Source of the DNA: Burkholderiaceae bacterium
GTDB lineage: Bacteria; Pseudomonadota; Gammaproteobacteria; Burkholderiales; Burkholderiaceae_C
Assembly (NCBI GenBank): GCA_019745555.1
Contig: JAIESX010000006.1
Coordinates: 62,001 to 126,000 of the forward strand
Length of the DNA: 64,000 nucleotides
Reading direction: 5' to 3'
This document shows, one piece after another, positions 1-8,787 of the stretch. Under the pieces are notes generated by a model that saw only the letters and a program-made list of their open reading frames with translations, was not told where the DNA came from and did no database searches. A program made the translations under genes and the position numbers. How positions within the stretch are numbered: position 1 is the stretch's first letter; every line of letters begins with the position of its first letter.

Positions 1-2
1 TC

Positions 3-188
3 TACCCGACCGACGCAAGCCGGGCCACCAAGGAGGACGTCAAGGAAGCCATCGTGGCCCAGACCCCGTTGCGCCGCATCGCGCGGCCCGAAGACGTGGC
101 CGGTCCGGTGCTCTTCCTCGCTTCGGACTGGAGCCGTTTCATGACGGGTCAGGTGCTGGTGGTCGACGGCGGCCTCGTGATGCGCTGA
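3..188 (+). CDS. SDR-family oxidoreductase, C-terminal fragment
   Basis: The reading frame is open from the window edge to a TGA at 186-188 and gives about 61 residues. The end has the layout of classical short-chain dehydrogenases: an R-x-A-x-PEDVA stretch, then [20 protein letters not shown], the usual last helix and strand of the Rossmann-type fold. The catalytic Ser-Tyr-Lys and the N-terminal glycine motif lie outside the window, so the substrate cannot be named. The gene ends 46 bp before tsaD on the same strand. The family call is firm and the specific function is unknown. Confidence 0.85.
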   Translation, partial: YPTDASRATKEDVKEAIVAQTPLRRIARPEDVAGPVLFLASDWSRFMTGQVLVVDGGLVMR

Positions 189-234
189 AACCCGGTGGGG
201 GCGAGGGCCAGGGGCCTTGGCCTACACTCGCCGC

Positions 235-1290
235 ATGACAGATGTGGCACCGCTGATCCTCGGCATCGAATCCTCCTGCGACGAAACGGGCGTGGCCCTG
301 GTTGAATCGCAGGCCAGCGGTGTGCCCAAGCTGCTCTCGCACGCCCTCTACAGCCAGATCGAGATGCATCAGGCCTATGGCGGCGTGGTGCCCGAGCTGG
401 CCAGCCGCGACCACATCCGCCGGGTGCTGCCCCTGACGAAGCAGGTCATGGCCGAGGCCGGCAAGTCCCTCAAAGACATTGACGTCGTGGCCTACACACG
501 CGGCCCGGGCCTGGCCGGTGCGCTTCTGGTCGGCGCGGGCGTGGCCTGCGCGATGGGCACGGCCCTGGGCAAACCCGTGCTGGGTGTGCACCACCTCGAA
601 GGCCATCTGCTCTCGCCTTTCCTGAGCGTTGACCCGCCGGAGTTTCCCTTCGTCGCCCTGCTGGTCTCGGGCGGCCACACCCAGCTCATGCGCGTGGACG
701 GCGTGGGCCGCTACGAGATGCTGGGCGAAACCATCGACGACGCGGCGGGCGAGGCCTTCGACAAATCAGCCAAGCTCATGGGCCTGGGCTATCCGGGCGG
801 ACCGGCCCTCGCGAAACTGGCGGAGCAGGGCGAGGGCACGGCCTTCAAGCTGCCGCGCCCGCTGCTGCACAGCGGCAACCTCGACTTCTCGTTTGCAGGT
901 CTGAAGACCGCCGTGCTCACGCAGGCGCAGCGCCTGGGTGACGAACTGGAGCCTCGCAAGGCGGACCTGGCCGCTTCCACCCAGGCCGCCATCGTCGAGG
1001 TGCTGGTGAAGAAGTCATTGGCCGCGCTGGACCAGACGGGCATGAAGCGCCTGGTCGTGGCCGGCGGCGTGGGGGCCAACAAGCTGCTGCGCGAACAGCT
1101 CAATGCCGCGTGCATGAAGCGCAAGGTGCGTGTGCACTACCCCGAGCTGCACCTGTGCACCGACAACGGCGCCATGATCGCCATGGCCGCCGCCATGCGC
1201 CTGCAGGCGGGCCAGCAGGAAGCGACGCGCGCCTATACCTTCGAGGTCAAGCCGCGCTGGCCGCTGGATGCGATCAGCCAGTCGGTCTGA
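235..1290 (+). CDS. tsaD: tRNA N6-threonylcarbamoyladenosine transferase TsaD
   Basis: TsaD transfers the threonylcarbamoyl group from threonylcarbamoyl-AMP to A37 of ANN-decoding tRNAs, in complex with TsaB and TsaE. The 351-residue product has the family N-terminus ([12 protein letters not shown]), the iron-binding H-x3-H motif at residues 120-124 (HLEGH), and the ASKH-fold nucleotide motifs VSGGHT and GGVGAN. The ATG at 235 is chosen because homologues begin just before [11 protein letters not shown]; a start at 217 would add six unlikely residues. TsaE, its partner, is encoded at 48117-48617 in this window. A strong terminator follows the gene. Confidence 0.97.
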   Translation: MTDVAPLILGIESSCDETGVALVESQASGVPKLLSHALYSQIEMHQAYGGVVPELASRDHIRRVLPLTKQVMAEAGKSLKDIDVVAYTRGPGLAGALLVGAGVACAMGTALGKPVLGVHHLEGHLLSPFLSVDPPEFPFVALLVSGGHTQLMRVDGVGRYEMLGETIDDAAGEAFDKSAKLMGLGYPGGPALAKLAEQGEGTAFKLPRPLLHSGNLDFSFAGLKTAVLTQAQRLGDELEPRKADLAASTQAAIVEVLVKKSLAALDQTGMKRLVVAGGVGANKLLREQLNAACMKRKVRVHYPELHLCTDNGAMIAMAAAMRLQAGQQEATRAYTFEVKPRWPLDAISQSV

Positions 1291-1308
1291 GTACGCATTG
1301 GGCAGAAA

Positions 1309-1333
1309 AAAGGCCGCGAACTTCGCGGCCTTT
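1309..1333. terminator. Bidirectional rho-independent terminator between tsaD and hsp20
   Basis: A perfect 10-bp stem (AAAGGCCGCG at 1309-1318 paired with CGCGGCCTTT at 1324-1333) encloses a 5-nt loop. It has an A-run on the left and T-rich sequence on the right. It sits between the convergent ends of tsaD and the small heat-shock gene, so it can end transcription from both sides. Confidence 0.88.
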
Positions 1334-1350
1334 CTCTTTGGGGACGGGGA

Positions 1351-1707
1351 TCAGTTGATCGCCAGCTTCACAGCCTTGCTCTCGGGCAGCACCTTGGCCA
1401 GCTTCAGCGTGAGCACGCCGTTTTCCAGCTTGGCCTCGCTCTTGCTCACGTCGATGTCCTGCGGCAGCTCGTAGGCGGCCTTGTACTGGCGCTTGGCTTC
1501 GGGCAGGGTCTCGATGCGGATCACATTGCCTTCGATGCCAATGGACAGCTGCTCACGGCTGACGCCGGGGACGTCGAAGGTGAATTCGTAGGCCGGGTTC
1601 TCGCTGGTGCTGGCTTCAGCAGCGGGCGTGGTTTCGCCGAAGAAACGGTCGAAGGCGCGCAGCGAGGGGGCGAAGGCGGAACGGCGGATGACGGGGACAA
1701 ACAGCAT
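1351..1707 (-). CDS. Small heat-shock protein, Hsp20/alpha-crystallin family
   Basis: This is a 118-residue ATP-independent holdase that would bind unfolding proteins in the cytoplasm. The alpha-crystallin domain covers most of the protein: YEFTFDVPGVSREQLSIGIEGN, then a second half ending in the conserved LENGVLTLKLAK strand. The C-terminal I/V-x-I/V tail is weak. The start at 1707 follows AAGGAG with ideal spacing; an upstream in-frame start at 1797 lacks such a site and would add a proline-rich leader. A heat-shock promoter is visible at 1768-1798. A second, different Hsp20 gene lies at 31033. Confidence 0.93.
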   Translation of the reverse strand: MLFVPVIRRSAFAPSLRAFDRFFGETTPAAEASTSENPAYEFTFDVPGVSREQLSIGIEGNVIRIETLPEAKRQYKAAYELPQDIDVSKSEAKLENGVLTLKLAKVLPESKAVKLAIN

Positions 1708-1767
1708 GGTCTTACTCCTTGGAGGTTGATCGGGGTCCGGGAGCGGGTGCGTCGCCGGCCGTGGGGG

Positions 1768-1798
1768 ATAACTGGGCACGGGATGAAATTTTTTCAAG
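1768..1798 (-). promoter_or_regulatory. Sigma-32-like heat-shock promoter of hsp20
   Basis: Read on the minus strand, CCCTTGAA (its CTTGAA at 1793-1798) is followed after 16 bp by CCCAGTTAT (1768-1776). This fits the sigma-32 consensus CTTGAA-N13-17-CCCCATnT well in the -35 box and moderately in the -10 box. It is about 60 bp upstream of the hsp20 start codon. The assignment is by motif only. Confidence 0.6.
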
Positions 1799-1930
1799 GG
1801 CGGGGTGGGTGGCTAAATTTTTGAAATCGAGGTCTTGAAAAGGCTGGAGCCGGTGTTATTTCTCCCGGCCCTGCGGGCGGGACGGAGGGTGGCAGGCACA
1901 ATGAACGGCTCCAGAACCGATTGCTGATCC

Positions 1931-3094
1931 ATGCGCCAAGTCATCCTCGACCTCGAAGAATCCAAGATCCGTGAAGTGGCCAATGCCGGCCTGGGGCGCA
2001 GTGACGTGCTGGCCTTCTGGTTCGGCGAGGGTGACGAGGTGACGCCGGACTTCATCCGCCAGGCGGCGATCGACTCCCTGCGGCAGGGCGAGACCTTCTA
2101 CAGCCACAACCTGGGTCTGCCCGAGCTGCGTGCGGCCCTGGCCCTGCACCTGACGCGCCTGCACGGCACGGTGGCGCCGGACCGCCTGGCCATCACCTCG
2201 GGTGGGGTCAATGCGCTGATGATCGCCATGCAGGCGCTGCTCGAAGCCGGCGACGAGGTGGCCATCGTCACCCCCGTCTGGCCCAACCTCACGGCGCAGC
2301 CGCGCATCCTGGGTGCGAAGCTCAAGCCCGTGCCGCTCAGGCCCGTGGCCGGAGCCTGGACGCTGGACCTGGAGGCCCTGCTGGCGGCCGTGACGCCGGC
2401 CACGAAGGTGCTGGTGCTCAATGCACCGAGCAACCCCACGGGCTGGACGCTGACGCGGGCCGAGCAGGAGCGCATCCTGGACCACTGCCGCCGCACCGGC
2501 ACCTGGATCCTGGCCGACGAGGTCTATTCCCAGCTGTATTACGAGGATGACCGGGCCAACGGCTGCGCGCCGAGCTTCCTGGACATCGCCTCGTCGGAGG
2601 ACCGGCTCATGGTGGTGGGCAGCTTCTCCAAGGCCTTCCTGATGACGGGCTGGCGCCTGGGCTGGCTGGTGCTGCCGCCCGCGTCCACGCACGACGTGGG
2701 CAAACTCATCGAGTTCAACACCTCCTGCGCCAGCGTCTTCACCCAGCGCGCGGCCGTGGCGGCCCTGCAGCGGGCCGGGGAGATCACGCCGCGGGTGGTG
2801 GCGCACCTCAAGACCTGCCGCGACACCCTGCTGCCCCTGCTGCAGGCTGTGCCGGGGGTGGAGCTGGCCAGGCCGGCGGCCGGCATGTACGCCTTTTTCC
2901 GGTTGGCGGGCTACCCGGATGCGGTGGACACGGCCAAACGCCTGGTGCGCGAGGCCGGCCTGGGCCTGGCGCCGGGCGAGGCCTTTGCCCCGGAATCGGC
3001 GGGCTGGCTGCGCTGGTGCTTTGCTTCCAAAGACCCGCAGCGCCTGGCGCAGGGGGTGGTGCGGTTGCGGGCTTGGCTGGAGCGTGCGAAGTAA
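1931..3094 (+). CDS. PLP-dependent class I/II aminotransferase
   Basis: The 387-residue cytoplasmic protein is a fold-type I aminotransferase. The PLP lysine is K234 in SFSKAFLMTGWRLGW, and the cofactor-binding NAPSNPTG and LADEVYSQLYY stretches come before it in the expected order. These match the aspartate-aminotransferase-like group that also includes valine-pyruvate and related enzymes, so the amino donor is not determined. The N-terminal sequence VLAFWFGEGDEVTPDFIR is like those in many Burkholderiales paralogues. It stands alone between hsp20 and rpsO; no clear promoter was recognised upstream. Confidence 0.9.
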   Translation: MRQVILDLEESKIREVANAGLGRSDVLAFWFGEGDEVTPDFIRQAAIDSLRQGETFYSHNLGLPELRAALALHLTRLHGTVAPDRLAITSGGVNALMIAMQALLEAGDEVAIVTPVWPNLTAQPRILGAKLKPVPLRPVAGAWTLDLEALLAAVTPATKVLVLNAPSNPTGWTLTRAEQERILDHCRRTGTWILADEVYSQLYYEDDRANGCAPSFLDIASSEDRLMVVGSFSKAFLMTGWRLGWLVLPPASTHDVGKLIEFNTSCASVFTQRAAVAALQRAGEITPRVVAHLKTCRDTLLPLLQAVPGVELARPAAGMYAFFRLAGYPDAVDTAKRLVREAGLGLAPGEAFAPESAGWLRWCFASKDPQRLAQGVVRLRAWLERAK

Positions 3095-3122
3095 GTAGCT
3101 GCTCGCAGAGCCGGGATTGGGC

Positions 3123-3128
3123 TATAAT
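3123..3128 (+). promoter_or_regulatory. -10 element (TATAAT) of rpsO
   Basis: A perfect TATAAT stands in the 164-bp gap before rpsO. No good -35 hexamer is found 16-18 bp upstream. The implied rpsO leader is about 125 nt and contains a small hairpin at 3217-3234, where S15 autoregulation would be expected. That role is an inference. Confidence 0.55.
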
Positions 3129-3258
3129 CTGCGGGTTTTGCGGCCTGCAAGGGTCTGCAAGATGCACGCCGGCAGCAGTTCCAGCCACCGGCGCAAGTTG
3201 AAAACCCTGGGACGTTCCGGCCACATGGACCGGCGTTCCGCTTTACAGGAAACATGAA

Positions 3259-3525
3259 ATGATCGCCTCCAGCATCAAGGCCGAAGTCATCAAGGCCAAT
3301 GCCCGCGCCGCCGCCGATACCGGTAGCCCCGAAGTCCAGGTCGCCCTGCTGACCGCCCGTATCAACGAGCTGACCCCCCACTTCAAGACCCACGCCAAGG
3401 ACCACCATGGCCGCCGCGGCCTGCTGCGCATGGTGAGCCGTCGCCGCAAGCTGCTGGACTACCTGAAGTCCAAGGATGCCGACCGCTACGTGGCCTTGAT
3501 CCAGAAGCTGGGTCTGCGCAAGTAA
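3259..3525 (+). CDS. rpsO: 30S ribosomal protein S15
   Basis: The 88-residue product has the standard S15 length and sequence ([46 protein letters not shown]). S15 binds 16S rRNA helices 20-22 early in assembly of the 30S platform. The ATG at 3259 gives the normal MIA-type N-terminus; an ATG at 3253 is out of frame. pnp follows on the same strand, the arrangement kept across most proteobacteria. Confidence 0.99.
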   Translation: MIASSIKAEVIKANARAAADTGSPEVQVALLTARINELTPHFKTHAKDHHGRRGLLRMVSRRRKLLDYLKSKDADRYVALIQKLGLRK

Positions 3526-3548
3526 GCGTGCATCGCACATGAATCAAG

Positions 3549-3579
3549 GCGCCTGAGTTAGCTCGTCTGGCTCAGGCGC
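3549..3579 (+). terminator. Hairpin after rpsO, probable partial terminator
   Basis: GCGCCTGAG (3549-3557) pairs perfectly with CTCAGGCGC (3571-3579) around a 13-nt loop, followed by only TTTG. It starts 24 bp after the rpsO stop codon. The short T-run suggests attenuation or mRNA 3'-end protection rather than full stop, which would let some transcripts enter pnp. Confidence 0.6.
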
Positions 3580-3615
3580 TTTGCACTTCGGAGCAGGCAA
3601 AAACAGAGCGAAGCT

Positions 3616-3669
3616 GTGTCATTCCAGAGGAAATCGGGCCGATCTCCTCGATGTTCTCTGGAATGGCAT
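3616..3669 (+). promoter_or_regulatory. Long hairpin in the pnp leader, likely RNase III/PNPase autoregulation site
   Basis: The RNA can form a 54-nt hairpin. Positions 3616-3631 pair with 3654-3669 (16 pairs, three G-U), then an A/G mismatch, then 3633-3638 with 3647-3652 (six pairs, one G-U), closed by an 8-nt loop. In E. coli, RNase III cuts a long stem in the pnp leader and PNPase then destabilises its own mRNA. The position 77 bp before the pnp ATG fits that model. The structure is read from the sequence; the function is inferred. Confidence 0.6.
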
Positions 3670-3745
3670 CGTGTTCTGTGATGCGGGCTCCGGGCCGTAA
3701 GGGGAGGCGGCACTGTCCTCCCCGACAACGAACAGGAGAACTCAC

Positions 3746-5878
3746 ATGAGCATGTTCAACAAGATCACCAAGACCTTCCAGTGGGGCCAGCACACGGTCA
3801 CCATGGAAACCGGCGAAATCGCGCGCCAATCCAGCGGCGCCGTGATGCTGGGCATGGACGGCACCGTGGTGCTCGCCACCGTGGTCGCCAAGACCGACGC
3901 CAAGGCCGGCCAGGACTTCTTCCCCCTGACCGTCGACTACATCGAGAAGACCTATGCCGCCGGCAAGATCCCCGGCAGCTTCTTCAAGCGTGAAGGCCGT
4001 CCCAGCGAGCTGGAGACCCTGACCAGCCGCCTGATCGACCGTCCGATCCGCCCGCTGTTCCCCGAAGGCTTCTTCAACGAAGTGCAGGTGGTGATCCACA
4101 CCCTGTCGCTGAACCCCGAAGTCGACGCCGACATCGCCGCCATGATCGCCACCTCGGCGGCCCTGTCGGTCTCCGGCATCCCCTTCAACGGCCCCATCGG
4201 CGCCGCGCGCGTTGGCTACATCAACGGTGAATACGTCCTGAACCCGGGCCAGACCCAGCGCAAGGACAGCCAGATGGACCTGGTGGTCGCCGGTACCGAA
4301 GCCGCCGTGCTGATGGTGGAATCCGAAGCCCAGCAGCTGTCCGAAGAGATCATGCTGGGCGCCGTGGTCTTCGGCCACGAGCAAGGCAAGATCGCCATCA
4401 ACGCTATCCATGAGCTGGTGCGCGACGCTGGCAAGCCGGTCTGGGACTGGAAGGCCCCGGCCAAGGACGAGGCCCTGATCGCCAAGGTCCAGGGCCTGGC
4501 CAAGGCCAAGCTCGAAGCCGCCTACCAGATCCGCAACAAGCAGGCCCGCACGCAAGCCTGCCGCGCCGCCTATGCCGACGTGATGGCCGGCCTCAAGGCC
4601 GATGGCGTGGAATTCGACAGCGTGGCTGTCGAAGGCCTGCTGTTCGAGATCGAAGCCAAGATCGTGCGTGGCCAGATCCTGGCCGGCGAGCCGCGCATCG
4701 ACGGCCGCGACACGCGCACCGTGCGCCCCATCGAGATCCGAAACGGCGTGCTGCCGCGCACCCACGGTTCCTCGCTGTTCACGCGCGGCGAGACCCAGGC
4801 CCTGGTGATCACCACCCTGGGCACCGAGCGCGACGCGCAGCGCATCGACGCGCTGGCCGGCGAGTTCGAAGACCGCTTCATGCTGCACTACAACATGCCT
4901 CCCTTCGCGACCGGCGAGACCGGCCGCGTGGGCAGCCCCAAGCGCCGCGAGATCGGCCACGGCCGTCTGGCCAAGCGCGCCCTCGTCGCCGTGCTGCCGA
5001 CCAAGGAAGAGTTCCCCTACACCATGCGCGTGGTGTCCGAGATCACCGAGTCCAACGGCTCCTCGTCCATGGCTTCGGTCTGCGGCGGCTGCCTGTCGCT
5101 GATGGACGCCGGCGTGCCGATGAAGGCCCACGTGGCCGGCATCGCCATGGGCCTGATCAAGGAAGACAACCGCTTCGCCGTGCTGACCGACATCCTGGGT
5201 GACGAAGATCATCTGGGTGACATGGACTTCAAGGTGGCCGGTACCACCAACGGCATCACCGCCCTGCAGATGGACATCAAGATCCAGGGCATCACCAAGG
5301 AAATCATGCAGGTCGCCCTGGCCCAGGCCAAGGAAGCGCGCATGCACATCCTGGGCAAGATGCAGGAAGCCGTGGCCGAGGCCAAGACCGAGGTGTCGCA
5401 GTTCGCCCCGCGCCTGTACACCATGAAGATCAACCCCGAGAAGATCCGTGACGTGATCGGCAAGGGCGGCGCCGTGATCCGCGCGCTGACCGAAGAGACC
5501 GGCACCCAGATCGACATCGCGGAAGACGGCACCATCACCATCGCCTCCACCGACGGCGCCAAGGCCGACGAGGCCAAGCGCCGCATCGCCGAGATCACGG
5601 CCGAAGTCGAAATCGGCAAGGTCTACGAAGGCCCGATCACCAAGATCCTGGACTTCGGCGCCCTGGTCAACCTGCTGCCCGGCAAGGATGGCCTGCTGCA
5701 CATCAGCCAGATCGCCCATGAGCGCGTCGAGAAGGTCACGGACTACCTGTCCGAAGGCCAGATCGTCAAGGTCAAGGTGCTCGAGACCGACGAGAAGGGC
5801 CGCGTCAAGCTGTCCATGAAGGCGCTGCTGGACCGTCCGGAACCGCAGCAGGCCCCGGCCGGCAGCGAGCAGGGCTGA
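3746..5878 (+). CDS. pnp: Polyribonucleotide nucleotidyltransferase (PNPase)
   Basis: PNPase degrades RNA 3'-to-5' by phosphorolysis and is a core component of RNA decay. The 710-residue protein has the full layout: a first RNase PH domain, an alpha-helical linker, a second catalytic RNase PH domain (residues about 310-540, with [12 protein letters not shown] and [20 protein letters not shown]), a KH domain around 555-610 ([20 protein letters not shown]) and a C-terminal S1 domain around 620-690 ([33 protein letters not shown]). GGAGAA-type sequence lies before the ATG. It follows rpsO and a long leader hairpin. Confidence 0.99.
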   Translation: MSMFNKITKTFQWGQHTVTMETGEIARQSSGAVMLGMDGTVVLATVVAKTDAKAGQDFFPLTVDYIEKTYAAGKIPGSFFKREGRPSELETLTSRLIDRPIRPLFPEGFFNEVQVVIHTLSLNPEVDADIAAMIATSAALSVSGIPFNGPIGAARVGYINGEYVLNPGQTQRKDSQMDLVVAGTEAAVLMVESEAQQLSEEIMLGAVVFGHEQGKIAINAIHELVRDAGKPVWDWKAPAKDEALIAKVQGLAKAKLEAAYQIRNKQARTQACRAAYADVMAGLKADGVEFDSVAVEGLLFEIEAKIVRGQILAGEPRIDGRDTRTVRPIEIRNGVLPRTHGSSLFTRGETQALVITTLGTERDAQRIDALAGEFEDRFMLHYNMPPFATGETGRVGSPKRREIGHGRLAKRALVAVLPTKEEFPYTMRVVSEITESNGSSSMASVCGGCLSLMDAGVPMKAHVAGIAMGLIKEDNRFAVLTDILGDEDHLGDMDFKVAGTTNGITALQMDIKIQGITKEIMQVALAQAKEARMHILGKMQEAVAEAKTEVSQFAPRLYTMKINPEKIRDVIGKGGAVIRALTEETGTQIDIAEDGTITIASTDGAKADEAKRRIAEITAEVEIGKVYEGPITKILDFGALVNLLPGKDGLLHISQIAHERVEKVTDYLSEGQIVKVKVLETDEKGRVKLSMKALLDRPEPQQAPAGSEQG

Positions 5879-5906
5879 TTCCCGTTCATTGCGATTGAGC
5901 CGGCCA

Positions 5907-5928
5907 CCCCGCCGCCGAGTCGGCGGGG
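5907..5928 (+). terminator. GC-rich hairpin after pnp
   Basis: CCCCGCCG (5907-5914) pairs perfectly with CGGCGGGG (5921-5928) around a 6-nt loop. No T-run follows, so it is more likely a stabilising or pausing structure between pnp and the next gene than a true intrinsic terminator. Confidence 0.4.
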
Positions 5929-5944
5929 CCCGGGTGAGAAGACC

Positions 5945-6964
5945 ATGAAAGCCATCGAAATCACTTCCTACGGTGCGCCCGAGGTGCTGCGTCTGGGCCA
6001 GCGCCCCGACCCGGTGCCCGCGGCCGGCGAGCTGCTGATCCGCGTGGCCGCCAGCGGCATCAACCGCCCCGACGTGTTCCAGCGCCAGGGCAACTACCCG
6101 GTGCCGCCGGGCGCCTCCGACATTCCCGGCCTGGAAGTGGCCGGCGAGATCGTGGGCGGTAACGCCACCGAGCTCGCCGCGGCCGGCTTCAAGCTCGGCG
6201 ACAAGGTCTGCGCCTTGGTGGCCGGTGGCGGCTATGCCGAGCTGTGCACGGCGCCCATCGCCCAGACCCTGCCGTATCCCAAGGGCCTGAGCGACGTGGA
6301 AGCGGCTTCGCTGCCCGAGACCTTCTTCACCGTCTGGAGCAATGTCTTCGACCGCTGCCATCTGCAGCCGGGCGAGACGCTGCTGATCCAGGGTGGGTCG
6401 AGTGGCATCGGCGTCACCGCTATCCAGCTGGCCAAGGCCTGGGGTGCCAAGGTCATCGTCACGGCGGGCAGCGACGAAAAATGCGCCGCCTGCCTGAAGC
6501 TGGGCGCCGACCATGCCATCAACTACAAGACGCAGGACTTCAAGGAAGAGGTCAAGCGTCTGACGGACGGCAAGGGTGTGGATGTGATCCTCGACATGGT
6601 GGGCGGCGAATACGTCGCGCGCGAGGTCGAGAGCCTGGCGGAAGATGGCCGCATCGTCATCATCGCCGTGCAGGGCGGTACCAAGAGCAGTTTCAACGCC
6701 GGTCTGGTGCTGCGCAAGCGCCTGACCATCACCGGCTCCACGCTGCGTCCGCGTCCCGTGGCCTTCAAGGCCGCCATCGCCCAGGCCTGCCTCAAGCACG
6801 CCTGGCCGCTGATCGAGGCCGGCAAGATCAAACCCGTGATCCACAGCACCTATGCGGCCGTCGATGCGGCCGATCCCACCGGCAGCGGTGCGGCCAAGGC
6901 GCATGCGCTGATGGAGTCGAACCAGCACATCGGCAAGATCGTGCTGACCTGGAGCAAGGCATGA
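5945..6964 (+). CDS. NAD(P)H quinone oxidoreductase, zinc-independent MDR family (PIG3-like)
   Basis: The 339-residue protein belongs to the medium-chain dehydrogenase/reductase superfamily. The N-terminal GroES-like domain contains [32 protein letters not shown]; the NADPH-binding Rossmann domain has [24 protein letters not shown]. The catalytic zinc ligands of alcohol dehydrogenases are absent, which fits quinone oxidoreductases of the QOR/TP53I3 type that reduce quinones or enones. Its stop codon overlaps the tpiA start by 4 bp (ATGA), so the two are translationally coupled. Confidence 0.9.
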   Translation: MKAIEITSYGAPEVLRLGQRPDPVPAAGELLIRVAASGINRPDVFQRQGNYPVPPGASDIPGLEVAGEIVGGNATELAAAGFKLGDKVCALVAGGGYAELCTAPIAQTLPYPKGLSDVEAASLPETFFTVWSNVFDRCHLQPGETLLIQGGSSGIGVTAIQLAKAWGAKVIVTAGSDEKCAACLKLGADHAINYKTQDFKEEVKRLTDGKGVDVILDMVGGEYVAREVESLAEDGRIVIIAVQGGTKSSFNAGLVLRKRLTITGSTLRPRPVAFKAAIAQACLKHAWPLIEAGKIKPVIHSTYAAVDAADPTGSGAAKAHALMESNQHIGKIVLTWSKA

Positions 6965-7707
6965 GCACGAGAAAGCTGATTGCCGGCAACTGGAAGATGA
7001 ACGGCGGCCTGGCCACCAACCAGACCCTGCTCAAGGGCATCCTCTCCGGACTGAAGGACCCGGCCTGCGACATCGCTGTCTGCGTGCCCGCGCCGTATTT
7101 CGCGCAGTGCCAGCAGCTGCTGGCCACCAGCCCGGTGGAGCTCGGTGCGCAGGACGTGTCTCAGCATGAGCTCGGCGCCTATACCGGCGAGGTCTCGGTG
7201 GCCATGCTCAAGGACTTCGGTGTGCGCTACGCCATCGTCGGCCATTCGGAGCGCCGCCAGTACCACGGCGAGACCGATGCCGCCGTGGCCGCCAAGGCCC
7301 AGCGCGCGCTGGCCAACGGCGTGACGCCCATTGTCTGCGTGGGCGAGACCCTGGCCGAGCGTGAAGCTAATCGGACCGAAGAAGTGGTCAAGCGCCAGCT
7401 GGCCGCCGTGATCCACCTCAACGGTCACTGCATCAGCGAGATCGTCGTGGCCTACGAGCCGGTCTGGGCCATCGGTACCGGCAAGACCGCGACGCCCGAG
7501 CAGGCGCAGCAGGTGCATGCCGTGCTGCGCGCGCAGCTCAAGGCGGCGACGCCGCATCCCGAGCGCGTGAAGATCCTCTACGGCGGCAGCATGAATGCGG
7601 CGAATGCCGCGCAGCTGCTGGCCCAGCCGGACATCGACGGCGGCCTGATCGGCGGCGCCTCGCTCAAGGCCCCGGATTTCCTGACCATCATCGCCGCGGC
7701 TAGCTGA
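6961..7707 (+). CDS. tpiA: Triose-phosphate isomerase
   Basis: TpiA interconverts dihydroxyacetone phosphate and glyceraldehyde 3-phosphate in glycolysis and gluconeogenesis. The 248-residue protein starts with the signature [12 protein letters not shown] (Asn and Lys of the active site), has the catalytic histidine in [10 protein letters not shown], the catalytic glutamate in [16 protein letters not shown] (the last part is the mobile loop) and the phosphate-gripping ILYGGSM and GLIGGASL. The ATG overlaps the preceding stop codon. secG follows after 36 bp, a conserved pairing in many bacteria. Confidence 0.98.
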   Translation: MSTRKLIAGNWKMNGGLATNQTLLKGILSGLKDPACDIAVCVPAPYFAQCQQLLATSPVELGAQDVSQHELGAYTGEVSVAMLKDFGVRYAIVGHSERRQYHGETDAAVAAKAQRALANGVTPIVCVGETLAEREANRTEEVVKRQLAAVIHLNGHCISEIVVAYEPVWAIGTGKTATPEQAQQVHAVLRAQLKAATPHPERVKILYGGSMNAANAAQLLAQPDIDGGLIGGASLKAPDFLTIIAAAS

Positions 7708-7743
7708 GACCGCGCCAAGAATGCTACGAATTTAGGAGTGAAC

Positions 7744-8145
7744 ATGAGTTTCGTCGTATCCATCCTCATCACGGCGCAGATCCTCGCCGCCGTGGCCATG
7801 ATCGGCCTGGTGCTGGTCCAGCATGGCAAGGGCGCCGACATGGGCGCCGCCTTCGGCAGTGGTTCCTCGGGCAGCCTCTTCGGCGCCAGCGGCAGCGCCA
7901 ACTTCCTCTCGCGCACCACCGCCGTGCTGGCCACGGTGTTCTTCCTCTGCACGCTGGCGCTGGCCTATGTCGGCAATGCCAAGCCCGCGAGCTCCGGCAG
8001 CGTGCTGGAGAACCCCGCGGTGACCGCGCCGGCCGTGCCTGAAACGGCGTCCCAGATCCCGGGAGCAGCACCGTCCGGCACGGCGCCTGCATCCGAGCCC
8101 GCGGCACCTGCCGCACCGGGCCCGGCGCAGATTCCGGCGCGATGA
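7744..8145 (+). CDS. secG: Preprotein translocase subunit SecG
   Basis: SecG is the small membrane subunit of SecYEG and helps SecA-driven export. The 133-residue protein has a first transmembrane helix (about residues 3-23), the conserved cytoplasmic loop QHGKGADMGAAFGSGSSGSLFGASGSANFLSR, a second helix (about 53-73) and a long Ala/Pro-rich tail of about 50 residues, which is usual in Burkholderiales. The ATG at 7744 is preferred over a GTG at 7738 because AGGAG at 7733-7737 is correctly spaced only for the ATG. Confidence 0.96.
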   Translation: MSFVVSILITAQILAAVAMIGLVLVQHGKGADMGAAFGSGSSGSLFGASGSANFLSRTTAVLATVFFLCTLALAYVGNAKPASSGSVLENPAVTAPAVPETASQIPGAAPSGTAPASEPAAPAAPGPAQIPAR

Positions 8146-8210
8146 CCTGAGTCAAGATTTTCCGAATTTCTCCTCGGGGAGGGGGAGTAATTCGGGGTAA
8201 ACTCTGAGGC

Positions 8211-8250
8211 TGCCGGTTGAGCCGATATCAACCCTCATGCGAGGCCGGCA
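8211..8250 (+). other. Nested inverted repeats upstream of tRNA-Leu
   Basis: TGCCGG (8211-8216) can pair with CCGGCA (8245-8250). Inside and alternatively, GGTTGA (8215-8220) pairs with TCAACC (8228-8233). This is a folded region between secG and the tRNA. It may be a processing or attenuation structure; no T-run follows and no function can be assigned. Confidence 0.35.
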
Positions 8251-8260
8251 TCAGAGACTA

Positions 8261-8345
8261 GCCGTCGTGGTGAAATTGGTAGACACGCTATCTTGAGGGG
8301 GTAGTGGCGAAAGCTGTGCGAGTTCGAGTCTCGCCGACGGCACCA
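8261..8345 (+). tRNA. tRNA-Leu (anticodon GAG)
   Basis: The 7-bp acceptor stem is GCCGTCG (8261-8267) with CGACGGC (8335-8341), followed by discriminator A and an encoded CCA (8343-8345). The anticodon stem CTATC/GGTAG holds the loop TTGAGGG, so the anticodon is GAG and reads CUC/CUU. A long variable arm (around 8304-8319) and the TTCGAGT T-loop confirm a class II leucine tRNA. It lies between secG and nuoA on the same strand, so it probably shares their transcript and is released by tRNA processing. Confidence 0.97.
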
Positions 8346-8353
8346 AAAAAACA

Positions 8354-8378
8354 ACCGGTCGGGCAGCGCCCGGCCGGT
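8354..8378 (+). other. Strong hairpin between tRNA-Leu and nuoA
   Basis: ACCGG-T-CGGGC (8354-8364) pairs with GCCCG-G-CCGGT (8368-8378), eleven pairs with one T-G, around a 3-nt loop. On the plus strand no T-run follows, so it should not stop transcription into nuoA. The A-run on its left would make it terminator-like only for minus-strand transcription. Confidence 0.5.
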
Positions 8379-8401
8379 CCAACGGTGATCAGCATTTCAA
8401 G

Positions 8402-8761
8402 ATGAACCTCGATCAGTACCTCCCTGTCCTTCTGTTCATCTTGGTCGGCATCGCCGTCGGGGTCATCCCGCAGGTGATCGGCTACATCCTCGGGCCCAAC
8501 CGTCCCGACGCGGCCAAAAACTCCCCCTACGAATGCGGCTTCGAGGCCTTTGAAGACGCGCGCATGAAGTTCGACGTGCGCTACTACCTCGTGGCCATCC
8601 TGTTCATCCTGTTCGACCTGGAAATCGCCTTCCTCTTCCCCTGGGCCGTGGCGCTCAAGGACGTGGGTGCGGTCGGCTTCTGGGCGGCCATGGTGTTCAT
8701 CGCCATCCTCGTCGTGGGCTTTGTCTACGAGTGGAAAAAGGGCGCCCTGGACTGGGAATGA
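8402..8761 (+). CDS. nuoA: NADH-quinone oxidoreductase subunit A
   Basis: NuoA is a membrane subunit of complex I at the junction between the arm and the membrane domain. The 119-residue protein has three transmembrane helices and the conserved loop [39 protein letters not shown]. It is the first gene of a 14-gene operon that continues to nuoN at 22703; the tRNA-Leu gene precedes it. Length and order are standard for Burkholderiales. Confidence 0.98.
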   Translation: MNLDQYLPVLLFILVGIAVGVIPQVIGYILGPNRPDAAKNSPYECGFEAFEDARMKFDVRYYLVAILFILFDLEIAFLFPWAVALKDVGAVGFWAAMVFIAILVVGFVYEWKKGALDWE

Positions 8762-8787
8762 ACTGAACTCTTGACGAGGAAGCAGCC

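Noticed and set aside
3572..6928. A very long minus-strand open frame opposite pnp and the quinone oxidoreductase
   Set aside because: It is the antisense shadow of GC-rich coding sequence. The translation is Gly/His/Ala-rich low-complexity with no domain, and pnp on the other strand is certain.
6244..6960. Apparent fusion of tpiA to an upstream 240-residue segment
   Set aside because: The segment is an out-of-frame reading of the quinone oxidoreductase gene. TpiA starts with its normal N-terminus at 6961.
8198..8203. TAAACT as a promoter -10 for tRNA-Leu
   Set aside because: No acceptable -35 hexamer lies 16-18 bp upstream, so the call is too weak to list.
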